The notes below the pieces were generated by a model, which saw nothing but the letters and a program-made list of their open reading frames with translations, was not told where the DNA came from and did not search any database. The translations under genes were made by a program, and so were the position numbers. A stretch of DNA of 64,000 bases from a virus, in IMG/VR virus record IMGVR_UViG_3300027741_000051, positions 1-64,000 of that record. The stretch is one strand, 5' to 3'. This document shows, one piece after another, positions 49,331 to 58,524 of the stretch; positions within the stretch are counted from its first letter, which is position 1, and every line of letters starts with the position of its first letter.

Positions 49331-52300
49331 ATGAAGACAATTTATACCATTTTAGGTAATCAAGAGAATAAAGATGTACGGGTTGCAGGTGACTATGCAA
49401 ATACCGCATATCTTCAGGCCAACTCATCTTATAGTAGTCAAAACTCTACTGGATCATATGCCAATTCTGCGTTCTTATCAGCGAATGCAGCTTTCTTACA
49501 AGCAAATGCAGCATATATTCATGGAAATTCTAGTCATTCTCAAGCAAATTCTGCGGCACTATATGCTAATGGCGCTTTCATTCAGGCAAACGCGGCCTAC
49601 ATTAGCCAAAACACTACAGGTACCTATGCTAATGGTGCGTACTATACAGCCAATTCGGCACAAACATACGCTAATGGTTCTTTTGCTCAAGCGAATGCAG
49701 CTTTTAATACACAAAACGTAACTGGAACCTATGCTAACTCAGCATACTATACCGCAAACTCAGCACAGATATACGCTAATGGTGCTTTTGCTCAGGCAAA
49801 TGCATCTTACACTGGTCAAAATGTAACAGGCACATATGCCAACTCAGCATATTATACCGCCAATTCGGCAGCATTATATGCTAATGGTGCTTTTGTACAA
49901 TCCAATTCGGCTTATAATAGTCAAAATACCACCGGCATCTATGCTAACTCCGCTTTTACACAAGCAAATGGAGCGAGTTTATATGCGAATGGTGCTTTTG
50001 TACAAGCCAATTCTGCATATACTAGTCAAAATGTAACTGGAACTTATGCTAATTCAGCTTACTTAGCAGCCAATAATGCAAACGCCAACGCAATAACATC
50101 TGGTACATATGCCAATGGTGCATTCACTCAAGCAAATTCGGTCTATTCTTCATCGAATGGAATTAATTTAACACAGAACACCAGTATTACATCAGCGTTT
50201 GCACAAGCAAACTCATCATATGCTTCACAAAATGTGACTGGCACATATGCTAACTCCGCATATACAGCAGCCAATGGTGCAAATGCTAACGCAATAACAT
50301 CTGGTACATATGCTAACTCAGCATACTATACTGCAAATTCTGCTGGTGTATATGCTAATGGTGCATTTGCTCAGGCTAATGCTGCCTTCGCAACAGCAAA
50401 TTCAACTTCAGCTGGTAGCGCGGCAAACGCAGCTTTCTTGCAAGCAAATTCAGCATATGCTTCTCAGAATGTAACCGGTACATATGCCAATTCAGCTTAC
50501 TTGGCGGCTAATGGTGCGAATGCCAATGCAATAACAACTGGTGCCTACGCTAACTCAGCATTTAGTTCTCAAAATACTACTGGTATTTACGCTAACTCAG
50601 CATTTAGTTCTCAAAATACTACTGGTATTTACGCTAACTCAGCATTCTCAACAGCAAATTCTGCTGGTGTATATGCGAATGGTGCTTTTGTTAAGGCCAA
50701 TGCATCTTTTGGAGTTGCAAATACGGCATTACAAAATACAAGCACAATAATTACAGCAGGCAACTTAACTGTATCCAATAATTTAACAGTTGCAAATAAT
50801 GTAACAGCTGCTTATTTTACCACAACCGGTTCGAGTGGAAATATTGGTGGTGTTAATATCATATATGCAAATTCTGTTAATACTTCAGTTAGTGTAATAT
50901 TTCCCGATACAACATATCAAGTTACTGCGGCTGCACCTTATGCATATTCTAATGCATCTTTTACAACAGCAAATTCTGCTGGCGTATATGCGAATGGTGC
51001 TCTCGTACAAGCCAATGCGGCCTATAGTTCACAAAACGTAACAGGTACATATGCTAATGCAGCATATTATACAGCCAATTCATCTCAGTTATATGCCAAT
51101 GGTGCTTTTGTACAGGCAAATTCAGCTTATGCTTCCCAAAACGTAACTGGTACCTATGCTAACTCAGCTTATTTGGCGGCCAATGGTGCGAATGCTAATG
51201 CAATAACATTCGGTTCATATGCCAATTCTGCATTTTTATCATCAAACAATTCTAATGCAAATGCAATAACCTCAGGTGCATATGCTAACTCAGCATTTCT
51301 TTCTGCAAATTCTGCTGGTGTATATGCGAATGGTGCATTTACTCAAGCTAACGCATCATACACTAGTCAAAATGTAACAGGAACTTATGCTAATTCAGCT
51401 TACTTAGCGGCTAATAACGCAAATGCGAATGCAATAACATCTGGTTCTTATGCAAACTCAGCATATTACACCGCCAATTCAGCACAGTTATATGCTAATG
51501 GTGCATTCGTACAGGCAAATGCATCATACACTAGTCAAAATGTAACAGGAACTTATGCTAACTCAGCTTATCTGGCGGCTAATAATGCAAATGCGAATGC
51601 CATAACATCTGGTTCTTATGCAAACTCGGCTTATCTAGCAGCTAACGGCGCCAATGCAAATGCAATAACTACAGGCACATATGCTAACTCGGCATATTAT
51701 ACGGCCAATTCAGCACAGTTATATGCAAATGGTGCTTTTGTACAAGCCAATGCTTCTTATAGTAGCCAGAATGTGACAGGTACATATGCCAATACTGCAC
51801 TTAGTTTTGCTAATTCAGCTGGGTCATATGCAAACTCTGCATTCTTGAAAGCTAATAATGCTTTACCTTTGGCAGGCGGAACAATTACAGGCAATTTAAC
51901 CATTGTCCAAGATGCAACAATTCAAGGTAACTTGACTGTATTAGGTACTACTATAACAACCAATACTGAATCTTTTACTGTAAAAGATACTTTGATATTA
52001 TTGGGTTTAGGAAATTATTACTCAGATGCATTAGATATTGGTTTTGCTGCACATTATAATAATGGAACAAACGCACACACAGGTTTTTTCCGAGATTCGG
52101 ATACAAAAGAATGGAATATATTTGAAGGTTATACACCAGAAGTATCACCCAATAACAATATTATAATTACAGATCCTTCTTATCAACGTGCAAATCTAAT
52201 AGCTAATACTGTAAAAGCAAATGTCATAGCCAACACAATATATGTTAGTGGATATAATGTATTCACTTATATCACAAATGCATATACACAGGCAAATGCA

Positions 52301-52837
52301 GCTTACATAAGTCAGAACACGACTGGTTCATATGCCAACTCAGCTTACTATACGGCTAACTCGGCACAACTTTATGCTAACGGTGGATTTGTTCAGGCGA
52401 ATGCTGCTTACGGTAGTCAGAATGTAACCGGCACATATGCCAATTCTGCTTACTTTACTGCAAACTCAGCACAACTATATGCTAACGGTGCTTTTGTACA
52501 ATCAAACGCCGGATTTAATGTTGCAAACTCGTCATCATTATATGCCAATGGTGCTTTTGTACAAGCTAATGCGGCTTATACAAGAGCAAACAATACAGTC
52601 AATGCAAATACTGGTGGTACAATTACCGGTAATGTAACAATTACTGGTAATTTAATAATAACAAATACAACCACATCTATATCAAATACTACAGGTGCAT
52701 TACAAGTGTTTGGTGGTGTCGGCGTTGCAGACAGTATTTATGTTGGTAATAGAGTTGGATTTGTCAATAGCAATGTAAGTGTAGTCTATCAATATTATAA
52801 CTCAGCTACAGGTAGTTTAGACACGGTATTTGGATAA
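49331..52837 (+). CDS. Giant heptad-repeat tail fibre (1168 aa)
   Basis: A 1168-aa protein, mostly tandem xANxAxx heptads grouped into 35-residue blocks (YANSAYY-TANSAQL-YANGAFV-QANAAYG-SQNVTGT). The regular Ala at core positions suggests a thin trimeric coiled coil. A fibre domain with FTVKDTLILLGLGNYYSDALDIGF is at about 880-905. The end is a short GNVTITGNLIITNTT beta part. It contains a perfect 42-bp tandem duplication at 50546-50629. It overlaps the next gene by one base. Confidence 0.8.
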   Translation: MKTIYTILGNQENKDVRVAGDYANTAYLQANSSYSSQNSTGSYANSAFLSANAAFLQANAAYIHGNSSHSQANSAALYANGAFIQANAAYISQNTTGTYANGAYYTANSAQTYANGSFAQANAAFNTQNVTGTYANSAYYTANSAQIYANGAFAQANASYTGQNVTGTYANSAYYTANSAALYANGAFVQSNSAYNSQNTTGIYANSAFTQANGASLYANGAFVQANSAYTSQNVTGTYANSAYLAANNANANAITSGTYANGAFTQANSVYSSSNGINLTQNTSITSAFAQANSSYASQNVTGTYANSAYTAANGANANAITSGTYANSAYYTANSAGVYANGAFAQANAAFATANSTSAGSAANAAFLQANSAYASQNVTGTYANSAYLAANGANANAITTGAYANSAFSSQNTTGIYANSAFSSQNTTGIYANSAFSTANSAGVYANGAFVKANASFGVANTALQNTSTIITAGNLTVSNNLTVANNVTAAYFTTTGSSGNIGGVNIIYANSVNTSVSVIFPDTTYQVTAAAPYAYSNASFTTANSAGVYANGALVQANAAYSSQNVTGTYANAAYYTANSSQLYANGAFVQANSAYASQNVTGTYANSAYLAANGANANAITFGSYANSAFLSSNNSNANAITSGAYANSAFLSANSAGVYANGAFTQANASYTSQNVTGTYANSAYLAANNANANAITSGSYANSAYYTANSAQLYANGAFVQANASYTSQNVTGTYANSAYLAANNANANAITSGSYANSAYLAANGANANAITTGTYANSAYYTANSAQLYANGAFVQANASYSSQNVTGTYANTALSFANSAGSYANSAFLKANNALPLAGGTITGNLTIVQDATIQGNLTVLGTTITTNTESFTVKDTLILLGLGNYYSDALDIGFAAHYNNGTNAHTGFFRDSDTKEWNIFEGYTPEVSPNNNIIITDPSYQRANLIANTVKANVIANTIYVSGYNVFTYITNAYTQANAAYISQNTTGSYANSAYYTANSAQLYANGGFVQANAAYGSQNVTGTYANSAYFTANSAQLYANGAFVQSNAGFNVANSSSLYANGAFVQANAAYTRANNTVNANTGGTITGNVTITGNLIITNTTTSISNTTGALQVFGGVGVADSIYVGNRVGFVNSNVSVVYQYYNSATGSLDTVFG
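50546..50646. repeat. Perfect 42-bp tandem repeat in fibre gene
   Basis: Bases 50546-50587 and 50588-50629 are identical 42-bp units (14 codons, two heptads), followed by 17 bases of a third copy. Other heptads nearby differ in codon use, so this is a recent duplication. Confidence 0.9.
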
Positions 52838-53682
52838 TGGCAACAACTATAACTAAACTGTTTCCCACTGGAATACTTCAATCAAGTGTGGCATTTGATG
52901 AAGTAGCCTATAGTTCTGTTAAAGTAGGACCCGCAGGAGTATATGCGGCACTATTTGATGAAGTTACACAATCACCTATTAAGAATTTAGCCATTTCTTC
53001 TCAAGAATTTGATAACGCAACCGGGTGGAACACTGCCTCGGGTCAAGTAGTAGTAACCGGAAATGCAATAGCAGCACCTAATAGTACGCTAACCGCAGAT
53101 TTACTATTGAACTCAGCACCGTTAGGTAGACATACAATACTCACAGATCCAATGACTGTATTAGAAAGAGTTGCTACTTATACATGGTCGGTACATGTAA
53201 AATCATATTCTGCATCGACCTACTTAACTTTATATTTTGCAACAGGATATCAACAACCTGATAGAATCGGCATAAATGTAAATCCATCTACCGGAGTTAT
53301 TAATAATATAGCAACATCCGGTAGCGGAACATATATTACTTCAACTTCCGAACCAAAAGGAAATGGATGGTATAGAGTAAGTGTAACTGGTAATATCACC
53401 AATACCGCATTAGCAGGAGCCGGAACATTAACAGGTAGTATTGGTATAACAAAAAGTACCACTAATGCCAGCCTTGTAAACCCTACTTATGTAGGTGACG
53501 GTGCAACAGGATTTTATGGTTGGGGTGCTCAATTTGAAGCAGGATATTTAACTCCTTATCAGGGAATAGGTGCTACTGGAGTGATAGTGACTCCAGATTT
53601 TGCCGAACGCAGAACCAACACTGGAACGTATATGGTCAGTGGTTACTTTGATGAATACACTTACACTATCACACCTTTTTAA
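52837..53682 (+). CDS. Fibre-tip-like protein with jelly-roll carbohydrate-binding pattern
   Basis: A 281-aa protein. NLAISSQEFDNATGWNTASGQVVVTGNA, GWYRVSVTGNI and GFYGWGAQFEAGYLTPYQGI are typical of phage tail or head-fibre lectin-like jelly-roll domains. It lies between the two heptad fibres and could be a separate receptor-binding subunit. No enzymatic residues are apparent. Confidence 0.7.
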   Translation: MATTITKLFPTGILQSSVAFDEVAYSSVKVGPAGVYAALFDEVTQSPIKNLAISSQEFDNATGWNTASGQVVVTGNAIAAPNSTLTADLLLNSAPLGRHTILTDPMTVLERVATYTWSVHVKSYSASTYLTLYFATGYQQPDRIGINVNPSTGVINNIATSGSGTYITSTSEPKGNGWYRVSVTGNITNTALAGAGTLTGSIGITKSTTNASLVNPTYVGDGATGFYGWGAQFEAGYLTPYQGIGATGVIVTPDFAERRTNTGTYMVSGYFDEYTYTITPF

Positions 53683-53687
53683 CCTAG

Positions 53688-53695
53688 AATAAATA
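53688..53695 (+). promoter_or_regulatory. Weak late-promoter candidate (AATAAATA)
   Basis: The octamer lies only 7 bases before ATG 53703, which would leave almost no leader; listed as weak. Confidence 0.2.
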
Positions 53696-53702
53696 ACATA
53701 CT

Positions 53703-55946
53703 ATGGCAAAACTTCTAAGTGGAACAAGAATATACGGAAATACATCAGTAGATACCTTTATAACGGTAGGCTCAAATGTTTCTATTTCTGGAGCAAATAA
53801 TTCTACATCAAATTTAACTGGTGCGCTTGTCATATCGATTGGTGGTTTGGGTGTTGTTGGTAATGTGTATACTGGAAATCATGTAATTACAGGTACAGGC
53901 AATGGTATAACCTTTGTCGATGGAACAACACAAACAACATCACCTGCAGCGACAGCATCATACGCTAACTCAGCATACTATACAGCTAACTCTGCACAAA
54001 TATATGCTAACGGAGCTTTTGTACAAGCCAATGCGGCTTATGGTTCTCAAAACGTAACAGGTACATACGCCAATTCTGCTTATTTTACTGCAAACTCAGC
54101 GCAGATATATGCAAATGGTGCTTTCGTACAAGCTAATGCGGCTTATGGTTCTCAAAACGTAACAGGTACATACGCCAACTCAGCATACCTAGCAGCTAAC
54201 AATGCTAATGCTAATGCAATAACTACAGGCACTTATGCTAACTCAGCATATTATACGGCTAATTCAGCTCAGTTATATGCCAATGGTGCCTTCGTACAAG
54301 CTAATGCGGCTTATGGTAGTCAGAATGTAACTGGCACTTACGCCAATTCAGCATATGCACAAGCCAATAGCGCAAGTCTATATGCTAATGGTGCCTTTGT
54401 ACAAGCTAATGCGGCTTATGCTTCTCAGAATGTAACCGGTACATATGCCAATTCAGCTTACTTAGCGGCTAACAACGCCAATGCGAATGCGATAACATCT
54501 GGTACCTATGCCAATTCAGCGTATCTAGCCGCAAATAATGCCAACGCAAATGCTATAACATCTGGTGCCTATGCTAATTCCGCATTTACTCAAGCAAATG
54601 CGGTATACATATTTGCTAATTCGGTATTCAGCACACAGAATACCAGTATTTCATCAGCATTTACACAAGCAAACTCATCATATGCTTCTCAGAATGTAAC
54701 CGGTACATATGCCAATTCAGCTTATCTGGCAGCTAACAACGCCAATGCCAATGCAATAACAACTGGTACCTATGCCAATTCATCGTATTATACTGCAAAC
54801 TCAGCGCAGATATATGCAAATGGTGCTTTCGTACAAGCTAATGCGGCTTATGGTTCACAGAATGTAACTGGTACCTATGCTAACTCAGCTTATCTAGCAG
54901 CTAATGGTGCCAATGCTAATTCTATAACAACTGGTATCTATGCTAATTCAGCTTATCTGGCGGCTAATAATGCAAACGCCAACGCAATAACATCTGGTGT
55001 TTATGCTAATGGTGCTTTTGTACAGGCTAACGCAGTATACATATTTGCTAATTCGGTATTCAGCACACATAATACAAGTATTTCATCTGCATTCACTCAA
55101 GCGAATTCAGCTTATGGTTCACAGAACACAACTGGTATTTACGCCAACTCTGCATTTGTAGCCGCCAATTCAGCTGGTGTATATGCTAACGGTGCTTTTG
55201 TACAAGCGAATGCTGCATATACATCACAAAATGTGACCGGTACATATGCCAACTCAGCATACTATACTGCAAACTCAGCACAGATATATGCTAACGGTGC
55301 TTTTGTACAAGCAAATGCGGCTTTCAATTCTCAAAATGTAAGCGCAACTTATGCCAACTCAGCATACTATACCGCAAACTCAGCGCAGATATATGCCAAT
55401 GGTGCTTTCGTACAAGCTAATGCATCATATAGTGGTCAAAATGTAACTGGTACATATGCCAACTCAGCATATTTGGCGGCCAATAATGCAAATGCTAATG
55501 CCATAACGTCTGGTTCATATGCTAACTCCGCATATGCACAAGCTAATGGTGCTTCAATATATGCCAATGGTTCTTTCGTACAAGCCAATGCGGCTTTTAC
55601 TTCATCAAATGCAATCAATTTAACCCAAAACACCAGCATTACAGCTGCATTCACTCAAGCGAATTCTGCATATGGTAGTCAAAATACAACTGGTACATAT
55701 GCTAACTCCGCATATGCACAGGCTAATAGTGCCAGCATATATGCTAACGGTGCTTTCACGCAAGCTAATGCAGCTTTCGCTGTGGCAAATACTGGTCCTG
55801 CTCCATTAATTCTTCTCAACAGTACATATATAACCAGTAATGCAACGATTGCAGCAAATACAAATGGACTTTCCGTTGGCCCATTAACCATAGCTAGTAG
55901 TTACTATGTTAATGTTGCGAGTGGACAACGATGGATAATTTTATAA
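53703..55946 (+). CDS. Second heptad-repeat tail fibre (747 aa)
   Basis: A 747-aa protein. The N-terminus has beta modules (SNVSISGANNSTSNLTGALV, FVDGTTQTTSPAA), then about 600 residues of the same 35-residue heptad blocks as the 49331 fibre, often identical in DNA for 40 bases or more. The C-terminal tip ILLNSTYITSNATIAANTNG, then VASGQRWIIL, matches the tip of the 57901 protein. It is probably a second fibre that shares its shaft with the first. Confidence 0.8.
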   Translation: MAKLLSGTRIYGNTSVDTFITVGSNVSISGANNSTSNLTGALVISIGGLGVVGNVYTGNHVITGTGNGITFVDGTTQTTSPAATASYANSAYYTANSAQIYANGAFVQANAAYGSQNVTGTYANSAYFTANSAQIYANGAFVQANAAYGSQNVTGTYANSAYLAANNANANAITTGTYANSAYYTANSAQLYANGAFVQANAAYGSQNVTGTYANSAYAQANSASLYANGAFVQANAAYASQNVTGTYANSAYLAANNANANAITSGTYANSAYLAANNANANAITSGAYANSAFTQANAVYIFANSVFSTQNTSISSAFTQANSSYASQNVTGTYANSAYLAANNANANAITTGTYANSSYYTANSAQIYANGAFVQANAAYGSQNVTGTYANSAYLAANGANANSITTGIYANSAYLAANNANANAITSGVYANGAFVQANAVYIFANSVFSTHNTSISSAFTQANSAYGSQNTTGIYANSAFVAANSAGVYANGAFVQANAAYTSQNVTGTYANSAYYTANSAQIYANGAFVQANAAFNSQNVSATYANSAYYTANSAQIYANGAFVQANASYSGQNVTGTYANSAYLAANNANANAITSGSYANSAYAQANGASIYANGSFVQANAAFTSSNAINLTQNTSITAAFTQANSAYGSQNTTGTYANSAYAQANSASIYANGAFTQANAAFAVANTGPAPLILLNSTYITSNATIAANTNGLSVGPLTIASSYYVNVASGQRWIIL

Positions 55947-55955
55947 AATAAAAAA

Positions 55956-57503
55956 ATGAGCACACTATCAACTGGAACTTTACTCACAACAGCATTTACA
56001 GTAAGGTCAGATTTATCTGGCAATCTGCAAATACAAACTGGTACAAGTTCAGCTAATGCAGTTCTTATCGATTCTAATCAAAATGTAACATTTAATGGTT
56101 CAATTACATCAAACACTATCACTTCGGCAGCAGCTACATCACTCACATTAAAAAGTGCAGGAACTACTGCGCTCACACTTAATTCAAGTCAAGCAATAGG
56201 TTTAGGTTCTACACCATCTTTTGGAACAAACGGACAAGTTCTGACTTCAGCAGGATCGAGTGCATCACCTACTTGGACTACTCTGTCAACAACATCCATT
56301 TCTAACGGCACATCTAACGTATCTGTGGCCTCGTCTGGTGGTCCAGTTACTATTGCTACTAATGGAAACACAGCGGTCACTATTGACACAAGCCAAAACG
56401 CCACGTTCGCGGGCACAATTAAATCCACTGGTAAAGGCGTAGTGCAAAACTACGACTACCTAGTCCCGACTACGGGGTTCTCATATACTTTCAGCACCTA
56501 CAACACGCTGATAATCAACCCGGCCGGTACATTGCTTACCGGAACCATTACAATGCCTGCTTCACCTAGTGATGGAATGGTGGTTAGCTTCAGTAGCACA
56601 AAAGAAATTACTACACTTACACTTAATGCTAATACAGGACAGACGCTGAATAACACAATTCCTGGGTTAGTGCCGGGACAATCAATATCTTACATATATC
56701 GTTCTGCATCCACTTCATGGTTTGTGTTCAGCACGGCTCTTACACCAACATTTCTCACCACATTAGCTAATTTAGGTTTTTACACAGTCAGTTATTTGGT
56801 AGTTGCTGGCGGTGGCGGTGGCAGCGGAGGTTCAGGTGGCGGAGGGGCTGGAGGCCTTTTAACTTCGTCTACCAGTGTTCTTACTGGAACCGCATACACA
56901 GTGACTGTTGGTGCAGGTGGATCCGCTCAACCAGCGGCAACCGGTGTTGGTGATACCGGCGGTAATTCAAGTATTGGTAGTCTTGTAACTGCTCTTGGTG
57001 GTGGTGGCGGTAGTTCCGGTACTGGCGTTTCTGGTGGTTCTGGTGGTGGCGGCCGCGGTGGTAATGGCGGCGGCTCTGGCACTACTGGGCAAGGAAATGC
57101 CGGTGGCGGTGGAGGTGGTGGCAATGCGTGTGGTGGCGGCGGAGGCGCTTCAGCGGCCGGAAATTCTGGTTCTGGTTCTTCTGGTGGAACGGGTGGTGCT
57201 GGAACAGCAAGTAGCATATCCGGTTCCAGTGTTACTTACGCTGGCGGTGGTGGTGGTGCCGGCGCTGGTGGTAACGGCAGCGGCGGTGCAGGTGGCGGCG
57301 GCGCATATCCCAATGCCGCGACTGTAAATTCTGGTGGTGGTGGGGGCTGTACATGGAACGCCCCAAATACGGGCACTAATGGTGGTTCCGGCATCGTCAT
57401 CATCAGTTACTCCGGTTCGCAAAAAGGCACAGGTGGTACAGTAACATCTTCTGGTGGAAACACTATACATACATTTACATCAAGCGGTACATACACAGCA
57501 TAA
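55956..57503 (+). CDS. Tail fibre with glycine-rich receptor-binding tip (515 aa)
   Basis: A 515-aa protein. Residues 1-160 are a fibre module (TALTLNSSQAIGLGSTPSFG, NTAVTIDTSQNATFAGTI); residues ~280-515 are a glycine-rich domain with many GGGGG loops, starting SYLVVAGGGGGSGG and ending IVIISYSGSQ, TVTSSGGNTIHTFTSSGTYTA. Such domains resemble T-even gp38-type adhesins with polyglycine loops. The GC content is higher than in the surroundings from about 56,390 on, a sign of module exchange. Confidence 0.78.
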   Translation: MSTLSTGTLLTTAFTVRSDLSGNLQIQTGTSSANAVLIDSNQNVTFNGSITSNTITSAAATSLTLKSAGTTALTLNSSQAIGLGSTPSFGTNGQVLTSAGSSASPTWTTLSTTSISNGTSNVSVASSGGPVTIATNGNTAVTIDTSQNATFAGTIKSTGKGVVQNYDYLVPTTGFSYTFSTYNTLIINPAGTLLTGTITMPASPSDGMVVSFSSTKEITTLTLNANTGQTLNNTIPGLVPGQSISYIYRSASTSWFVFSTALTPTFLTTLANLGFYTVSYLVVAGGGGGSGGSGGGGAGGLLTSSTSVLTGTAYTVTVGAGGSAQPAATGVGDTGGNSSIGSLVTALGGGGGSSGTGVSGGSGGGGRGGNGGGSGTTGQGNAGGGGGGGNACGGGGGASAAGNSGSGSSGGTGGAGTASSISGSSVTYAGGGGGAGAGGNGSGGAGGGGAYPNAATVNSGGGGGCTWNAPNTGTNGGSGIVIISYSGSQKGTGGTVTSSGGNTIHTFTSSGTYTA

Positions 57504-57521
57504 AAAAGTTAAGGAGTTAAT

Positions 57522-57866
57522 ATGGCACATTTTGCAAAAGTATCAAACGGCGTAGTAGTTCAAGTCATTGTGGCTGAACCTGAGTTTTTTCAAACATTCG
57601 TAGACACAAGTCCTGGTGAATGGATCCAGACTAGTTATAATACCCGAGGCGGTGTTCACGCTAACGGCGGCACTCCATTGCGTAAAAATTACGCTGGTGT
57701 TGGTTTTACTTACGATAGAACCCGTGACGCTTTTATTCCACCACAACCATTTCCATCTTGGACATTGAATGATGAAACTTGCCTGTGGGATGCACCAACA
57801 CCAATGCCTACTGACGGCATATACGAATGGAATGAATCAACTACTTCTTGGGTTGTTCTGGAATAA
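57522..57866 (+). CDS. Adhesin-associated protein (114 aa), conserved in aquatic phages
   Basis: A 114-aa protein: MAHFAKVSNGVVVQVIVAEP, QTSYNTRGGVHANGGTPLRKNYAGVG, FTYDRTRDAFIPPQPFPSW and a Trp-rich end. This is a very common small family next to fibre genes in aquatic phages. A role as fibre assembly chaperone or capping protein is inferred from context. AAGGAG precedes the ATG. Confidence 0.7.
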   Translation: MAHFAKVSNGVVVQVIVAEPEFFQTFVDTSPGEWIQTSYNTRGGVHANGGTPLRKNYAGVGFTYDRTRDAFIPPQPFPSWTLNDETCLWDAPTPMPTDGIYEWNESTTSWVVLE

Positions 57867-57900
57867 ATGAAAACAACCATTCTAAATTGTGGAGTAAACT

Positions 57901-58515
57901 ATGCCATTATTTCTTAACGGCACAGACAATAGCGCAACGACACCAGCAATACAAGGTGGTACTGCTGGCACAACTACGGGTGTTTACTATCCAAACACAA
58001 ATCAATTAGCTATATCCACTAACGGCACACAAGCCTTTTTGATTGATGCAAACCAAAATGGCACTTTTACATCCACTGGAGCTCTTACATTAAGTAAAGG
58101 TACAACAGGACAACAACCAGCAAGTCCAGCTACTGGTATGTTGCGTTACAATACAACGACAAGCCAATTTGAGGGATATGGTGGTGCATCTCCTGCATGG
58201 ACTTCTGTTGGTGGTGCAACTCTAAGCAACGATACAACGACTGCTAGTTATGAGTATCCATTGTTTGCGGCATCAACAACTGGTTCTGCGACTACAGTTT
58301 ATACCAGCAATACAAATTTGTTATATAAACCATCTACCGGTGAATTACAAGCATCTGTAGTCACGGCAAATAATGGTTTATACCTAAATAGAGCAACGAT
58401 AAGTTCAAGTTATACAATTGCTGCAGGTTATAATGCTATGACAGTTGGTCCTGTGACTGTGGCGAATGGACAATCAGTTACAATTACCAGCGGCCAACGC
58501 TGGTTAATTTTTTAA
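57901..58515 (+). CDS. Short tail fibre (204 aa)
   Basis: A 204-aa protein with a fibre N-terminus (AISTNGTQAFLIDANQNGTF, TLSKGTTGQQPASPATGMLRYNTTTSQFEG) and the C-terminal tip ATISSSYTIAAGYNAMTVGP, SGQRWLIF, which is the same tip type as in the 53703 fibre. It appears to be a compact version of these fibres. Confidence 0.7.
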   Translation: MPLFLNGTDNSATTPAIQGGTAGTTTGVYYPNTNQLAISTNGTQAFLIDANQNGTFTSTGALTLSKGTTGQQPASPATGMLRYNTTTSQFEGYGGASPAWTSVGGATLSNDTTTASYEYPLFAASTTGSATTVYTSNTNLLYKPSTGELQASVVTANNGLYLNRATISSSYTIAAGYNAMTVGPVTVANGQSVTITSGQRWLIF

Positions 58516-58524
58516 GGATAATAA

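Noticed and set aside
49331-55946. CRISPR-like array from the many short repeats
   Set aside because: The repeats are in-frame heptad codons inside long ORFs, with no spacer-repeat alternation and no cas genes.
56927-57217. Pro-rich ORF on the minus strand opposite the glycine-rich adhesin
   Set aside because: It is the complement of GGN glycine codons (poly-Pro/Ala). It has no ribosome-binding site and lies fully inside a supported gene. The same applies to other long shadow frames over 16363-16608, 49374-50036 and 60396-62731.
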